DNA of 64,000 nt. It comes from CALBPI01 sp039821645 (GTDB taxonomy: Bacteria; Pseudomonadota; Gammaproteobacteria; Steroidobacterales; Woeseiaceae). A program made the position numbers and the translations under genes. This document shows, one piece after another, positions 1-9,895 of this stretch; the first letter of the stretch is position 1; every line of letters begins with the position of its first letter. The notes beneath the pieces were generated by a model. The model was not told the origin of the DNA. It saw only the letters and a list, made by a program, of their open reading frames with translations, and made no database searches. The stretch lies in contig JBCBNU010000002.1 of NCBI GenBank assembly GCA_039821645.1, positions 66,845-130,844 of the forward strand, written 5' to 3'.

Positions 1-236
1 CTGGCTTTCTGCATCGAGATCATCACCTGAGTAAGATCCGCATCTGCATCGCCACGCTCATACGCCGTCGCTGCAGCGCCTGCCTCGGCTTGCAGTTCGG
101 CAACAGCGTTGACGGACTGAGTCAGCAGATTGCCAAAGTCCTGTGTTTCATCAGGCGCTTGAACCGTTTGCGGATCAAGCTGTGATTGCATCTCGCGGAT
201 TTGCGCGAGCAACTGATCGGGACTGATCGTGTTCAT
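1..236 (-). CDS. fliE: Flagellar hook-basal body complex protein FliE, C-terminal part missing at the window edge
   Basis: FliE joins the MS-ring to the proximal rod of the flagellar basal body. About 78 N-terminal codons are visible, opening MNTISPDQLLAQIREMQSQL and running into the family-typical stretch ending in LTQVMISMQKAS just before the window edge. The ATG overlaps the TGA of flrC as ATGA, so translation is probably coupled and the gene belongs to a transcript continuing leftwards (normally fliFGHIJ). The rest of the protein lies outside the window. Identity rests on the conserved helix before the cut and on position after flrC, the usual order in Vibrio and Pseudomonas. Confidence 0.85.
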   Translation of the reverse strand, partial: MNTISPDQLLAQIREMQSQLDPQTVQAPDETQDFGNLLTQSVNAVAELQAEAGAAATAYERGDADADLTQVMISMQKA

Positions 237-1645
237 TGTCGTACCTCGCGACCCTGCAACGCAGCGGTTGAATGCGGAGAAACTCTTGGCATCACAAGCC
301 CGGCTTCACGCAGTCGCGCGATCTTATGGCGCAGCGTTCGACCGGATATGCCGAGCATCCTTGCGGCGGCCTCCCGATTACCCGCACCTTCCTGAAGCGC
401 GTTGGCAATCAATTGAAACTCTGCTTTGCGCAGGTCCTCCTGCAAACCACTGCCACTGCTCGTTGCGCAAACGGGTATCGCCCGTTCGGGCTGCTCCGCC
501 GGTTCGGCGCCTTGAAACACCAGATCTGCCTCAGCGATGCGATCGCGATTGAGCAGCACCAGGAGTCTTTGCACGAGGTTCTCGAGCTCCCGTACGTTGC
601 CGGGCCAGCCATGTTGCATCAGTCGGCACTGCGCTTTTTCAGTCAGTTCCGGCAGCGCACGCTTGCCTTTGCAGTAGTGAGCGAGCAGATGCCGAACCAG
701 CGGCAAAATATCGCCGCGACGGTCGCGCAGCGGCGGAATATGCAGGGGAAATACGTTCAGGCGGTAGAACAAGTCCTCGCGGAATCGTTTCTCGCGCACT
801 TCAACGGCGAGGTTACGATTCGTTGTCGCCAAGACACGAACATCGAGCGGAATGCTCTTGCTACCTCCCAGTCGCTCCACCTCTCGCTCCTGCAGGACAC
901 GCAGGAGCTTGGCTTGCAACGCCAAGGGCATTTCACTGATCTCATCCAGCAACAGCGTGCCACCATTCGCCTGTTCGAATTTTCCGGAGTGACTCGCTGT
1001 CGCTCCGGTGAACGCGCCCTTCTCATGACCGAACAACACAGCCTCGAGCATGTTCTCTGGGATTGCAGCGCAATTGATTGCGACAAACGGCGCTTCTGAA
1101 CGCAGCGAATTTTGGTGGATGAACCGTGCAAATACTTCCTTGCCGGTGCCACTCTCGCCCGATAACAACACCGTCGCGTCAGAGGCGGCAACACGCGACG
1201 CTATGCTCAGCAAATCTCGAGTTAAAGGATCGCCGGCAACGACCTTTGCCGCTGACGTATCGATGTCTCCCGACTCGTGCCTGCTCGGCAAGCACCTGGA
1301 GACTGCCGACAATAATGAAGGTGCGTCGAAAGGCTTCACAAGATATGTGCTTGCGCCCTGCTCCATAGCTGCCACTGCTTTCTCCACCGATCCGTAAGCG
1401 GTCATCAGTACTATTGGCAGGTCAGGATAAGACTCACTGACTTGGCCGAGCAGCGCCAGCCCGTCCATGGGTTGCATCTGCACATCGCTCAGCACCAAAT
1501 CAACATGCTCGAGCTCGATGCACGCAAGCGCTGCCTCGCCATCTGTCGCGAGTTTTGTGCCGTAACCTGCACCTTGTAAGGACTCACACAGGGCCGCACC
1601 CAAATCCGGATCGTCTTCGACAACAAGAACGTTGAATTCAGCCAT
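233..1645 (-). CDS. flrC: Sigma54-dependent flagellar response regulator FlrC/FleR
   Basis: NtrC-type activator that with sigma54 switches on hook/basal-body (class III) genes. At 470 residues it has a receiver domain (1-120, phosphoacceptor Asp54 in LVLSD), a central AAA+ domain with Walker A GESGTGKE, the sigma54-contacting GAFTGA loop and GGTLLLDEI, and a C-terminal Fis-type helix-turn-helix (NREAAARMLGISGRTLRHKI). The frame stays open upstream to 1933, but that part overlaps flrB. A GGAG seven bases before the ATG at 1645 and the start of the receiver fold at MAEFN fix the start. It overlaps the flrB stop by eight bases, so the pair is probably co-translated. The cognate kinase is the adjacent FlrB. 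Confidence 0.93.
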   Translation of the reverse strand: MAEFNVLVVEDDPDLGAALCESLQGAGYGTKLATDGEAALACIELEHVDLVLSDVQMQPMDGLALLGQVSESYPDLPIVLMTAYGSVEKAVAAMEQGASTYLVKPFDAPSLLSAVSRCLPSRHESGDIDTSAAKVVAGDPLTRDLLSIASRVAASDATVLLSGESGTGKEVFARFIHQNSLRSEAPFVAINCAAIPENMLEAVLFGHEKGAFTGATASHSGKFEQANGGTLLLDEISEMPLALQAKLLRVLQEREVERLGGSKSIPLDVRVLATTNRNLAVEVREKRFREDLFYRLNVFPLHIPPLRDRRGDILPLVRHLLAHYCKGKRALPELTEKAQCRLMQHGWPGNVRELENLVQRLLVLLNRDRIAEADLVFQGAEPAEQPERAIPVCATSSGSGLQEDLRKAEFQLIANALQEGAGNREAAARMLGISGRTLRHKIARLREAGLVMPRVSPHSTAALQGREVRQ

Positions 1646-2801
1646 GGGCATACTCCGGGTAAGAAAAGGCGTGCGCTCGAACCGCAGCAAGATCGGTGGG
1701 CAGCAGGATTGAGAACTCCGTGCCTTGATCGTCCGACCTGCACTCAACCGAACCGTCATGCGCCTGCGCGACGGACCGTACAACGGCCAACCCGAGGCCT
1801 GTGCCATCCGGTCGCGTTGTAAAGAAGGGTTCGAAAATTTGATGTTGCAGGGCGAGATCAATTCCCGGCCCGTTGTCGCGAATGGACAAGCGCACCTGAC
1901 CGGACTCAGTAAGCGAATCGCGTAGCTCGACAACGCCCACCTCCGCGTGACAATGCTGAGCCGCGTTTGCGATCAAATTATGAATTGCCCCGGTAAGAGC
2001 ACGACGATTGCCACGAAGGGCAAATCCACCATCGGTAAGTGTAGTCTTGAGGCTCACGTGCTTTGGCATCAGGACACTCGCATCGACAGCAACAGAGTGC
2101 AATAGGTCAGCTGAATTCAGCGCCTCGTCGGCTGGCGGTGTGCCCCGAGCGAACAGCAGCATGTCGTCAACCATGGCCTCCAACTCGCGAAGTCGCGCGA
2201 CGATACGATCCCGTGCACCGCTGCCGGAGTTGGTATTGGTGGCATACAGCATCGCTGTCGCGAGCGGTGTGCGAATCTGGTGCGCGACCCGAGCCGCCAT
2301 TTCACCGAGCATCGCGAGCCGCGACTGACGTTGCTCGCGAACCCGATTGGCTTCGGCCTCCGAGACATCGCTTAGTACAAAGATGTATCCGCCCGAGCGG
2401 TTCGGGCTGCGGGATAACGAGAACACTCGATCTGCGTGGTGGAACAACGTATTTCCGGTGATGTCGAGCGAATGACGGCTGACGATTTCGTTCCAGTTAT
2501 CGTGCGCGAGTGACTGGCCAAACAGCTCGAGGGCCATAGCGTTGCGAGCAATGATCTGACCGCTCGCTGCCACTTCGATGACCGCCGCAGGCATGACCTC
2601 CAGGAGATCGCCAAGGCGTTCATTCAAGCGCTCGTTCTCAACCTGCCCGCGTCGCTCAGCAGCCCTGCTCTCGCGCAAGGCCACCGCCATTTCGGACAAT
2701 CGCTCCTGCAGGCCGGCGTACGATTGATGCAGCGCAATCGAGTGAGCGTTAAAGGCGGCAAACGCCTCGGCTAGTGTCTGTTTTTCGTCATCCTTGATCA
2801 C
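1638..2801 (-). CDS. flrB: Flagellar sensor histidine kinase FlrB/FleS (soluble)
   Basis: Cytoplasmic histidine kinase that phosphorylates FlrC once early basal-body assembly is under way. Length 387 residues; no membrane segment. Order: N-terminal helical region (1-62), PAS-like domain (about 65-155), HisKA with acceptor His174 in VAHQIRTPL, then a GHKL ATPase with N-box LIANAAQH, G1 RDNGPGID, F-box FEPFFTTR and G2 GTGLGLAVV. All catalytic boxes are intact. It is first in a two-gene operon with flrC, under a sigma54-type promoter at 2844-2859, as expected for an FlrA target. FleS of Pseudomonas has the same soluble layout. Confidence 0.92.
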   Translation of the reverse strand: MIKDDEKQTLAEAFAAFNAHSIALHQSYAGLQERLSEMAVALRESRAAERRGQVENERLNERLGDLLEVMPAAVIEVAASGQIIARNAMALELFGQSLAHDNWNEIVSRHSLDITGNTLFHHADRVFSLSRSPNRSGGYIFVLSDVSEAEANRVREQRQSRLAMLGEMAARVAHQIRTPLATAMLYATNTNSGSGARDRIVARLRELEAMVDDMLLFARGTPPADEALNSADLLHSVAVDASVLMPKHVSLKTTLTDGGFALRGNRRALTGAIHNLIANAAQHCHAEVGVVELRDSLTESGQVRLSIRDNGPGIDLALQHQIFEPFFTTRPDGTGLGLAVVRSVAQAHDGSVECRSDDQGTEFSILLPTDLAAVRAHAFSYPEYAHG

Positions 2802-2843
2802 CGGTCGAAGTCCTTTTCCTCGGCTCTGGGTCTATTCGATTTA

Positions 2844-2859
2844 AGCAAGTCCTATGCCA
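2844..2859 (-). promoter_or_regulatory. Sigma54 promoter of flrBC
   Basis: On the minus strand the sequence reads TGGCAT-N5-TTGCT, with the GG and GC dinucleotides ten bases apart as in the -24/-12 consensus (TGGCAC-N5-TTGC). Only the last base of the -24 box deviates. It lies about 42 bases upstream of the flrB start, in the gap between flrA and flrB. FlrA is the expected activator. Confidence 0.75.
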
Positions 2860-2928
2860 GAAACCGAATTTCGATATTTTTCAATTAGTTGAGAACTTTG
2901 GATTTCGCTGCTGTCAAAATACCGGCAG

Positions 2929-4272
<1,344 letters not shown>

Positions 4273-4360
4273 AAGCCTGTCCCTTTGCTATGACTTCGGA
4301 ATCGAAAGTCGTGTCGCTACCTTGCGACGCTTACAGCATAGACAGGAGGTCGAAGAGAAC

Positions 4361-4376
4361 CGTGAGACAGGTCACA
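4361..4376. promoter_or_regulatory. CRP/Vfr-like site upstream of flrA
   Basis: CGTGAGACAGGTCACA contains GTGA-N6-TCAC, the core of the CRP/Vfr operator. It lies 89 bases before the flrA start. In Pseudomonas aeruginosa Vfr controls fleQ directly, so the placement is biologically sensible. No CRP/Vfr gene is in the window. An almost identical copy occurs at 8657-8672. Confidence 0.5.
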
Positions 4377-4460
4377 AATTGTTAGACAAGAACGTCAGAA
4401 TTTCAGCGTTATGTCGAGATGATCACATTATGGAAAGTGTGATGGCACTGCGCGTTCAAT

Positions 4461-4724
4461 TCATGTCGAAGCGTAGGCGCGGGCCGCGTTCAGGGTTTTA
4501 CGAAAACTCGCGAGATTATCGCGCTCTGCATCACGTGCACTCACCACGACCGCCATCAGTTCTGAGTTCCTCGTCGAGAGGTCTCTCAGTTGTTCCGGGC
4601 GCAAGCTCGTCGATATTCTCCGAACGAGGTTGTCGCGCTCGCCGGCCAGCGCCAATGCATCGTCCCACTGCCGAGCGTCGACCGCCCGCAATATGCCGTG
4701 CTCGATGACCTGAAGTTCATCCAT
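4461..4724 (-). CDS. fliT: FliT-like flagellar chaperone
   Basis: Small (87 residues) mostly helical protein in the fliT position directly after fliS. FliT binds the cap protein FliD before export and in enterics also restrains the master regulator. Identification is by position and helical character; sequence conservation in this family is weak. The start MDELQVIEHG at 4724 is chosen because it overlaps the fliS stop by eight bases; the frame stays open further up, but that part lies inside fliS. It is shorter than enteric FliT (about 120). Confidence 0.7.
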   Translation of the reverse strand: MDELQVIEHGILRAVDARQWDDALALAGERDNLVRRISTSLRPEQLRDLSTRNSELMAVVVSARDAERDNLASFRKTLNAARAYAST

Positions 4725-5115
4725 TGATCGGCTCACCGATCGCATCCCAAGCAGATTTGATCTCGCGAACAAGCTCGATGACCTCATCAAGGATCGCTAT
4801 ATCGTTATGCAGGTTGGCATGCAGAAGTTGACGGGACATATAGTCGTATAGTGCGACCAGATTGCCTGCGAGCGTCGCGTCATGGCTCTCGTCGATCGCC
4901 ACCTGCAACACATTGAGCGTCTCTATCGCCATGCCGATCTGCTCACCTTTCATCGCCATTTCATTCGCTTGAATGCCATGGCGTGCCATGCCAAGGCGTG
5001 CGATCAGCTTGGCGAGCAACGACCGAATGATCGCGTAGCCGTCTCCGCTATCGGCAACCTGTTCTGCAGCGGATGCCGAGTATTTCTGAGTGGCGTCTTG
5101 GGTGTTGGCGTACAT
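4717..5115 (-). CDS. fliS: Flagellin export chaperone FliS
   Basis: Binds the flagellin C-terminus in the cytoplasm, preventing premature polymerisation and delivering it to the export gate. At 132 residues it has the family length and hallmarks: an N-terminal Y...Q..DA-type opening (MYANTQDATQKY), then the four-helix bundle with AIETLNVLQ and the LVALYDYMSRQLLHAN motif. It lies nine bases after fliD and overlaps fliT, forming flaG-fliD-fliS-fliT. Confidence 0.93.
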   Translation of the reverse strand: MYANTQDATQKYSASAAEQVADSGDGYAIIRSLLAKLIARLGMARHGIQANEMAMKGEQIGMAIETLNVLQVAIDESHDATLAGNLVALYDYMSRQLLHANLHNDIAILDEVIELVREIKSAWDAIGEPING

Positions 5116-5124
5116 CAGAGATCC

Positions 5125-6516
5125 TTAACTGGCGTTGTTTCCGCCTGGCGTTGGCAAGTTGGAAAGCTGCGCGGCCAAAAAGTTGGATGTATTGTTGAGC
5201 TGCGCCAGCAGGCTGTCGAGCCCGTTGAACTGACGCAGCAAACGCGTTTCGAGGTTAACCAGCCTTTGATTCAAGGCTTCGTTCTGCAGCGCGATCCCGT
5301 CGATGCTGCTTTGAATCCCGTCGGTGCGCGTTTCCAAGATGCCATCGGAACCGGTGAAGGAGTCGATGACGCCTGTCAACCTCGAGACGTAACCGTCGTC
5401 CGCCGAAAACAGGTTTTGCACCGCTCGGAAATTGTCCGCGAGGATCGTGTCCAAGCGTGCATCGTCGATATTGAGTTTGCCATTCTCATCCAGGCTGATA
5501 CCAATCTCAGTCAGAGTATCCAGAGAAGCGGCTGCGCTTGCCGTGTTCTCAGAAAGTTCGGTTCTCAAGAGGTTCGTGACGGATCGTAGTGTCGCGTCGC
5601 CCTGCAAAGGGCCCGCCTCGTTCGTGTCCGGATTGAACGCGGCGAGCTGGTTGACCGTATCCACGAACGAGTTATAGGCCACGGTAAAGGTCGACAGTGC
5701 ACCTTTAACCGCGTCAGTATCATTGGTTACGGAGACTCTCACCGTCTCACCTTCGGTCGCTGCTCGGGCGGTGAACGTCACGCCGTCGATGACAGAGTCA
5801 AACGTATTTGTCGCACTGAATACGTCGAGTGTATTCACTCTGGCCTGTGCATCCAGTGCTTCCTGAGAAAGTGTCAGCGGATTGCTGCCCGCCGCCGGAT
5901 CGAATGTGAGGGCTGCGAGCCCGCCATCACCGCCACTCTGGCTAATGCTTACCGCGGCATCACTGCCGGTTTCGGAACCTGAAAACACGATGACGCTGCC
6001 ACTGGCTGCGTTGATGATCGATGCCTCGATGCCGGTGTTGTCTTCCGAGTTGTTGATCGCATCGCGAATCGCAGCGAGCGTGTTGTTCTCGCCATCGATT
6101 TCGACCGAGAACGACTCACCGCCTGTGGTCAGGGTGAGTGTGCCGGTGCCGATGGCTGCCGACTGACTGGCGAAGACCCCGGAAGTTAATCGAGCACTCG
6201 TTGCACGACGTACGATCTCGATTTCATATTCGCCTGGAACAGCATCTGTGTCGGTGGTAACTCGCACCGACTCTTCATCGCTGCTGGTTGCTGACCGTGC
6301 TGCCGTGATCTCGGCCTCACTCAGCCTCTCGGCAGCGGTTTTAAACTCGTCGAGTGCTGCTCGGAGACTACCGAGCGCTGAGAGCTCGCCCTGGAAACGC
6401 GTCTCGCGGACAAGCAAGCGTTGTGACGTGGCCTGCCCTTCTGCGGCCACCAGCTGCTGCACCAGTCCCTGGATATCCAGACCGGAACCGATGCCCGATG
6501 AGACTATACCGACCAT
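5125..6516 (-). CDS. fliD: Flagellar filament cap protein FliD (HAP2)
   Basis: Forms the distal cap under which flagellin monomers fold into the filament. Length 463 residues. The N-terminus shows the FliD signature GIGSGLDIQGLVQQLV, and the C-terminus the heptad-rich helices (LNQRLVNLETRLLRQFNGLD) that form the cap coiled coil. The middle is Thr/Ser/Gly-rich and variable, as expected of the exposed domains. It follows flaG by 21 bases and precedes fliS by nine. Confidence 0.95.
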   Translation of the reverse strand: MVGIVSSGIGSGLDIQGLVQQLVAAEGQATSQRLLVRETRFQGELSALGSLRAALDEFKTAAERLSEAEITAARSATSSDEESVRVTTDTDAVPGEYEIEIVRRATSARLTSGVFASQSAAIGTGTLTLTTGGESFSVEIDGENNTLAAIRDAINNSEDNTGIEASIINAASGSVIVFSGSETGSDAAVSISQSGGDGGLAALTFDPAAGSNPLTLSQEALDAQARVNTLDVFSATNTFDSVIDGVTFTARAATEGETVRVSVTNDTDAVKGALSTFTVAYNSFVDTVNQLAAFNPDTNEAGPLQGDATLRSVTNLLRTELSENTASAAASLDTLTEIGISLDENGKLNIDDARLDTILADNFRAVQNLFSADDGYVSRLTGVIDSFTGSDGILETRTDGIQSSIDGIALQNEALNQRLVNLETRLLRQFNGLDSLLAQLNNTSNFLAAQLSNLPTPGGNNAS

Positions 6517-6537
6517 ATCAACATTCCTTTGCTGCGA

Positions 6538-6942
6538 TCAGACGAAATCCGCGATGAGCGTTGGTAATCCATCCAGACCCTTCGCCTGGGCGTCTACCAC
6601 CGCCTCCGGTGGTAACTGACGGATAATCTCGCCGGTTACCCGGTCGAGCACCTTGATGATGACCATGTCATTCTCACGATCGCTTTCGAATTTCAGTTGT
6701 GGCGCTACGCGTTGGGCCATCTCACGAATCTCCGCAAGCGCTTGCTCAACCGCCGCATCATCCACAACAACCTCGGCTGGAACCTCGCTTGGTGGCGCGG
6801 TAACGGCAGCGCCGGGTGCAAGTCCGTCTGCACGCTGAGCGCCACCTGGGACGCTCCGCGTCCCATCATCTTCTGTGGCTTTCGCCGTTCCCGCCGCAGC
6901 AGACTTAGCCACCGCAAGGGAAATTCCATCAATCTTTTCCAT
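6538..6942 (-). CDS. flaG: FlaG family protein
   Basis: Small cytoplasmic protein (134 residues) of the FlaG family, linked to filament length control in polar-flagellated bacteria. The C-terminal half carries the family core LKFESDRENDMVIIKVLDRVTGEIIRQ, split here as a beta-rich segment ending in RQLPPEAVVD. The first 60 residues are low-complexity Ala/Thr/Pro. The ATG at 6942 (MEKIDGIS) is preferred over an in-frame one 36 bases upstream because GAGGGG sits seven bases before it. It lies between flagellin and fliD. Confidence 0.88.
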   Translation of the reverse strand: MEKIDGISLAVAKSAAAGTAKATEDDGTRSVPGGAQRADGLAPGAAVTAPPSEVPAEVVVDDAAVEQALAEIREMAQRVAPQLKFESDRENDMVIIKVLDRVTGEIIRQLPPEAVVDAQAKGLDGLPTLIADFV

Positions 6943-7001
6943 GTTGATCCCCTCAGACAGGAGCGGCTTCCTTGCCACTCCGCCAGGACATCAGCGATCG
7001 C

Positions 7002-8450
7002 TTACTGCAGCAGGCTCAAAGCAAGCTGAGGCTGAGCATTCGCCTGAGTCAGGACCGATACGCCGGCCTGCTGCAGGATCTGTGCTTTTGTCAGCTGTGC
7101 TGTTTCTGCCGCGAAGTCAGCGTCGAGAATCCGGCCGCGTGAGGCGGACAGGTTCTCGCTGACGGTCTGCAGGTTTGCAATCGTTGAATCGAATCGGTTC
7201 TGGATAGCACCGAACTCAGAGCGCAGAGATGCGATCGTTGTCAGCGCAGCATCCACACGCTGAATGGCTTCTTCAGCGTTGGTGACGGTGTCTACCGACA
7301 CGTTATCCAGGCCCGAAGTATCACGAGCAATCGAGGTGTTACCGGTAAAGCCGATCAGAGCTTCACCACCGCCGGTGATCGAGATGTTGTCAGTCGCCGT
7401 CAGCGTAATCTGACCGCGGTTGACCACGTTATCCGCAGTGCCCGCGAGCGAACCAGCAACGCCTGCGTCCGTCAAGCCGCCTGCCGTACCGGTACCTGCA
7501 ACCGTCTGCAGAATGTCGATGTTACGACCGTCGACCGCGGTGAACGTGACGTCCGTGCCGTCGGTTGAAGCGGTAACACCCGTGTCATTGGCGAACAAGT
7601 TGACTCGGTCGACGAGGTTCTGAGCGGTAATCGTTGCGCCGCCGCTAACCGCTTCCGCGGTGAAGATCGCTTCGCCGTTGATTTCCAGCGTGAAGGTTTC
7701 GTCACCGTCGTCAGCAGCACCTTCAGCCAACGTTGTGAACGCGCTGACCGCCGTGGTGGTCGCCGTCGCCGTCAACCCGGTGACACCCGAGTTATTGATC
7801 GCCGTGGCTTTATCACCCGCGCTGTCCGAAGCAGAAGGACCAATCTCAACTGCAGCGCCACCGCCAACAGCGATCGACAGGTTACCTGCAGCGATCGCCG
7901 TGTTGTTCACCGCGGCACCCTGCAGCGTCGCAATCTGACCGATCTGCGAAGTACGAACACCGGTGGTCAGGGAGACGTTGATCTTCTCGCCGACGTTAGC
8001 GCCGACCTGGAAGCCCGCGTTACCGAAGGTACCGTCCAGAACTTTCAATCCGTTGAAAGAGGTCTGAGAGGCGATTCGCTCGACCTCCGCAAGGCGCTGC
8101 TGAACTTCTTCGTTCAACGCCGCACGGTCAGAGGTAGAGTTGGTTGCGTTCGCAGACTGTACAGACAGCTCACGGATACGCTGGAGGTTGTTGGTCAGCT
8201 CACCGAGTGCACTCTCCGCGGTCTGTGCCAGAGAGATACCATCAGAAGCGTTTCGTACAGCCTGGTTCAGGCCGCGAATCTGCGTCGTAAAACGCTCGGA
8301 AATCGCCAGACCGGCAGCATCGTCTTTTGCTGAGTTGATGCGGAGACCGGTAGACAATCGCTCCAGAGCGGTGTTCAACAAACCCTGCGAACGGCTTAGG
8401 TTCCGCTGGGCGTTGAGTGACGCTACGTTGGTGTTAATCGACTGTGTCAT
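7002..8450 (-). CDS. fliC: Flagellin
   Basis: Filament structural protein, 482 residues. The N-terminal D0/D1 helices (NTNVASLNAQRNLSRSQG, RLSTGLRINSAKDDAAGLAI) and the C-terminal D0 helix (LTKAQILQQAGVSVLTQANA) are strongly conserved. The central 180-380 region is Gly/Thr/Ala-rich and variable, with a flagellin hook-IN type motif region. It is monocistronic, with its own sigma28 promoter 99 to 125 bases upstream. The protein ends PQLALSLLQ, as in polar flagellins. A single flagellin gene is present in the window. Confidence 0.97.
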   Translation of the reverse strand: MTQSINTNVASLNAQRNLSRSQGLLNTALERLSTGLRINSAKDDAAGLAISERFTTQIRGLNQAVRNASDGISLAQTAESALGELTNNLQRIRELSVQSANATNSTSDRAALNEEVQQRLAEVERIASQTSFNGLKVLDGTFGNAGFQVGANVGEKINVSLTTGVRTSQIGQIATLQGAAVNNTAIAAGNLSIAVGGGAAVEIGPSASDSAGDKATAINNSGVTGLTATATTTAVSAFTTLAEGAADDGDETFTLEINGEAIFTAEAVSGGATITAQNLVDRVNLFANDTGVTASTDGTDVTFTAVDGRNIDILQTVAGTGTAGGLTDAGVAGSLAGTADNVVNRGQITLTATDNISITGGGEALIGFTGNTSIARDTSGLDNVSVDTVTNAEEAIQRVDAALTTIASLRSEFGAIQNRFDSTIANLQTVSENLSASRGRILDADFAAETAQLTKAQILQQAGVSVLTQANAQPQLALSLLQ

Positions 8451-8548
8451 GAGTTAAAGACTCCTAGTTTTGCTACTGTCCGGCTCGCATTCCGCTACCG
8501 GTTACGCGACTCATCATGTGCATGCACTTTGCGAGTCGCTCCCAACAG

Positions 8549-8575
8549 TTATCGTGTAAGCGTCAATTTTCTTTA
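8549..8575 (-). promoter_or_regulatory. Sigma28 (FliA) promoter of the flagellin gene
   Basis: On the minus strand: TAAA, exactly 15 bases, then CACGATAA, against the consensus TAAA-N15-GCCGATAA. The spacer length is exact and six of eight -10 bases match. The predicted transcript has a leader of about 90 bases. A weak GCTC/GAGC hairpin with six Ts at 8614-8641 just upstream could end the flgL transcript. Confidence 0.8.
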
Positions 8576-8656
8576 GGGTTTTCTATGTCAATCAACCGTC
8601 GAGACCATCGACGAAAAAATCCGGCTCGCGGAGGCTTGAGCAAGAGATTTGCAAAA

Positions 8657-8672
8657 CGTGATACAGGTCACG
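8657..8672. promoter_or_regulatory. Second CRP/Vfr-like site, between flgL and flagellin
   Basis: CGTGATACAGGTCACG contains GTGA-N6-TCAC with the same ACAGGTCAC half as the site upstream of flrA. It lies 17 bases past the flgL stop and about 80 bases upstream of the flagellin -35 box. No function is proven. Confidence 0.4.
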
Positions 8673-8688
8673 CAGCCGGCCAGTAACG

Positions 8689-9882
8689 CTAGAGGAAGTT
8701 AAACAATGACAGCGATTGCACGCGGATAAATGACTGCTGTGCGGCCTCAAGTGCCGATGCCTGTGCAGCCAGTCGCGAAGCGGCTTCCGCGAGATCGAGG
8801 TCCTGCACGCCGGCTAAAGCTTCCTGAAGCACCAGCTCCGTGCCGAGATTGGTATCCAGCTGGGACTCAGCGGCAGACAACCTCGATCCGATGCTCGTTC
8901 TGACCTCAAGGACGCTCTCAAGCGCACGGTCCAAACCCTCAAGGCCACGATTGAGAGCACTATCGAGAACAGCACGCTCCTGTGGATCGTCCGAGTCCGT
9001 CGCAAGTGCATCTGCAATGCCCTGCACGATAGAAAACAAGTCGCTATTCGGTGCTGGATCGACGGCGAAGGAATCACCGACATCAGGTTCACCGTCGATG
9101 CGCACGCGAGCCGGACCGGCGGCAATGGTATCGCCAGGCGCGAAAGCGCCGGTAGACACGACCGCGCCGAGAGCATCACGAACCTCAAAAGTGTCAGGTG
9201 CGACAAACACGATATCGAAGCGTTCGAAATTGTAGTTCTGCACGCGCCCTTGCACTTCGTTGACGGCGACGCCCGTACCGGTATTCGCGGGCGCGCGGGT
9301 CACCAGCACCTGACCGTTGCCTTCACGGATTCGACCAAAAATCTCATCGCCCGAATTGGTATCAGGAATTTGTCGACTGGCAGACACCTGAATGAACCGT
9401 TGCCCATCATCGCCGTTGTAGGTGAATCCTGTCGCGGTACGCGAGAACGGCTGTGTACCCGCCTGAAAACCTGAAAACAAAAACTGGTCGCTCGCATCAC
9501 GGGTATTCGCAAGACCGAGAAGATCCTCGATACTCTCGTTCAACTCAGTCGCAATAAACGCTCGAGTCTCGTTCGTCTGGGACGCATTGACACCTTGTAA
9601 AGTGAGCTCGCGAACGCGTTGCAGTGTTTCTGTAACACGGGTCAGTGTGTCCTCGGATAGCCGTAATCGGTTGCTCGCCAGATCAGTATTGCGCTGATAC
9701 TGCTCAAGTGTCGCAAGCGACTCCTGATAGTCGAGAATTCGTGCCGCGCCATTAGGGTCGTCCGACGGCTGCTGAATTCTGCGTCCCGTTGCAATTTGCT
9801 CCTGCACCGCATTCAGCTCGCGCTGCACACTCTGAATGTTGTTGACCGCCCTGTTGAAAAATCCGAGGTTACTGACACGCAT
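8689..9882 (-). CDS. flgL: Hook-filament junction protein FlgL (HAP3)
   Basis: Junction protein between hook and filament, secreted through the flagellar export apparatus. Length 397 residues. It has flagellin-like terminal helices: an N-terminal region with QIATGRRIQQPSDDPNGAAR and a C-terminal region with LQEALAGVQDLDLAEAASRL. The middle carries a beta-rich insert. It is the last gene of the flgB-flgL series, 13 bases after flgK. Confidence 0.94.
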   Translation of the reverse strand: MRVSNLGFFNRAVNNIQSVQRELNAVQEQIATGRRIQQPSDDPNGAARILDYQESLATLEQYQRNTDLASNRLRLSEDTLTRVTETLQRVRELTLQGVNASQTNETRAFIATELNESIEDLLGLANTRDASDQFLFSGFQAGTQPFSRTATGFTYNGDDGQRFIQVSASRQIPDTNSGDEIFGRIREGNGQVLVTRAPANTGTGVAVNEVQGRVQNYNFERFDIVFVAPDTFEVRDALGAVVSTGAFAPGDTIAAGPARVRIDGEPDVGDSFAVDPAPNSDLFSIVQGIADALATDSDDPQERAVLDSALNRGLEGLDRALESVLEVRTSIGSRLSAAESQLDTNLGTELVLQEALAGVQDLDLAEAASRLAAQASALEAAQQSFIRVQSLSLFNFL

Positions 9883-9895
9883 GGGTTCCTAACTC

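Noticed and set aside
233..1933. Long form of FlrC (566 residues)
   Set aside because: The extra N-terminus lies within flrB; receiver fold and ribosome site place the start at 1645.
6960..6981. GGAG-GGC / GCC-CTCC hairpin between flagellin and flaG
   Set aside because: No T tract; too weak to call a terminator.
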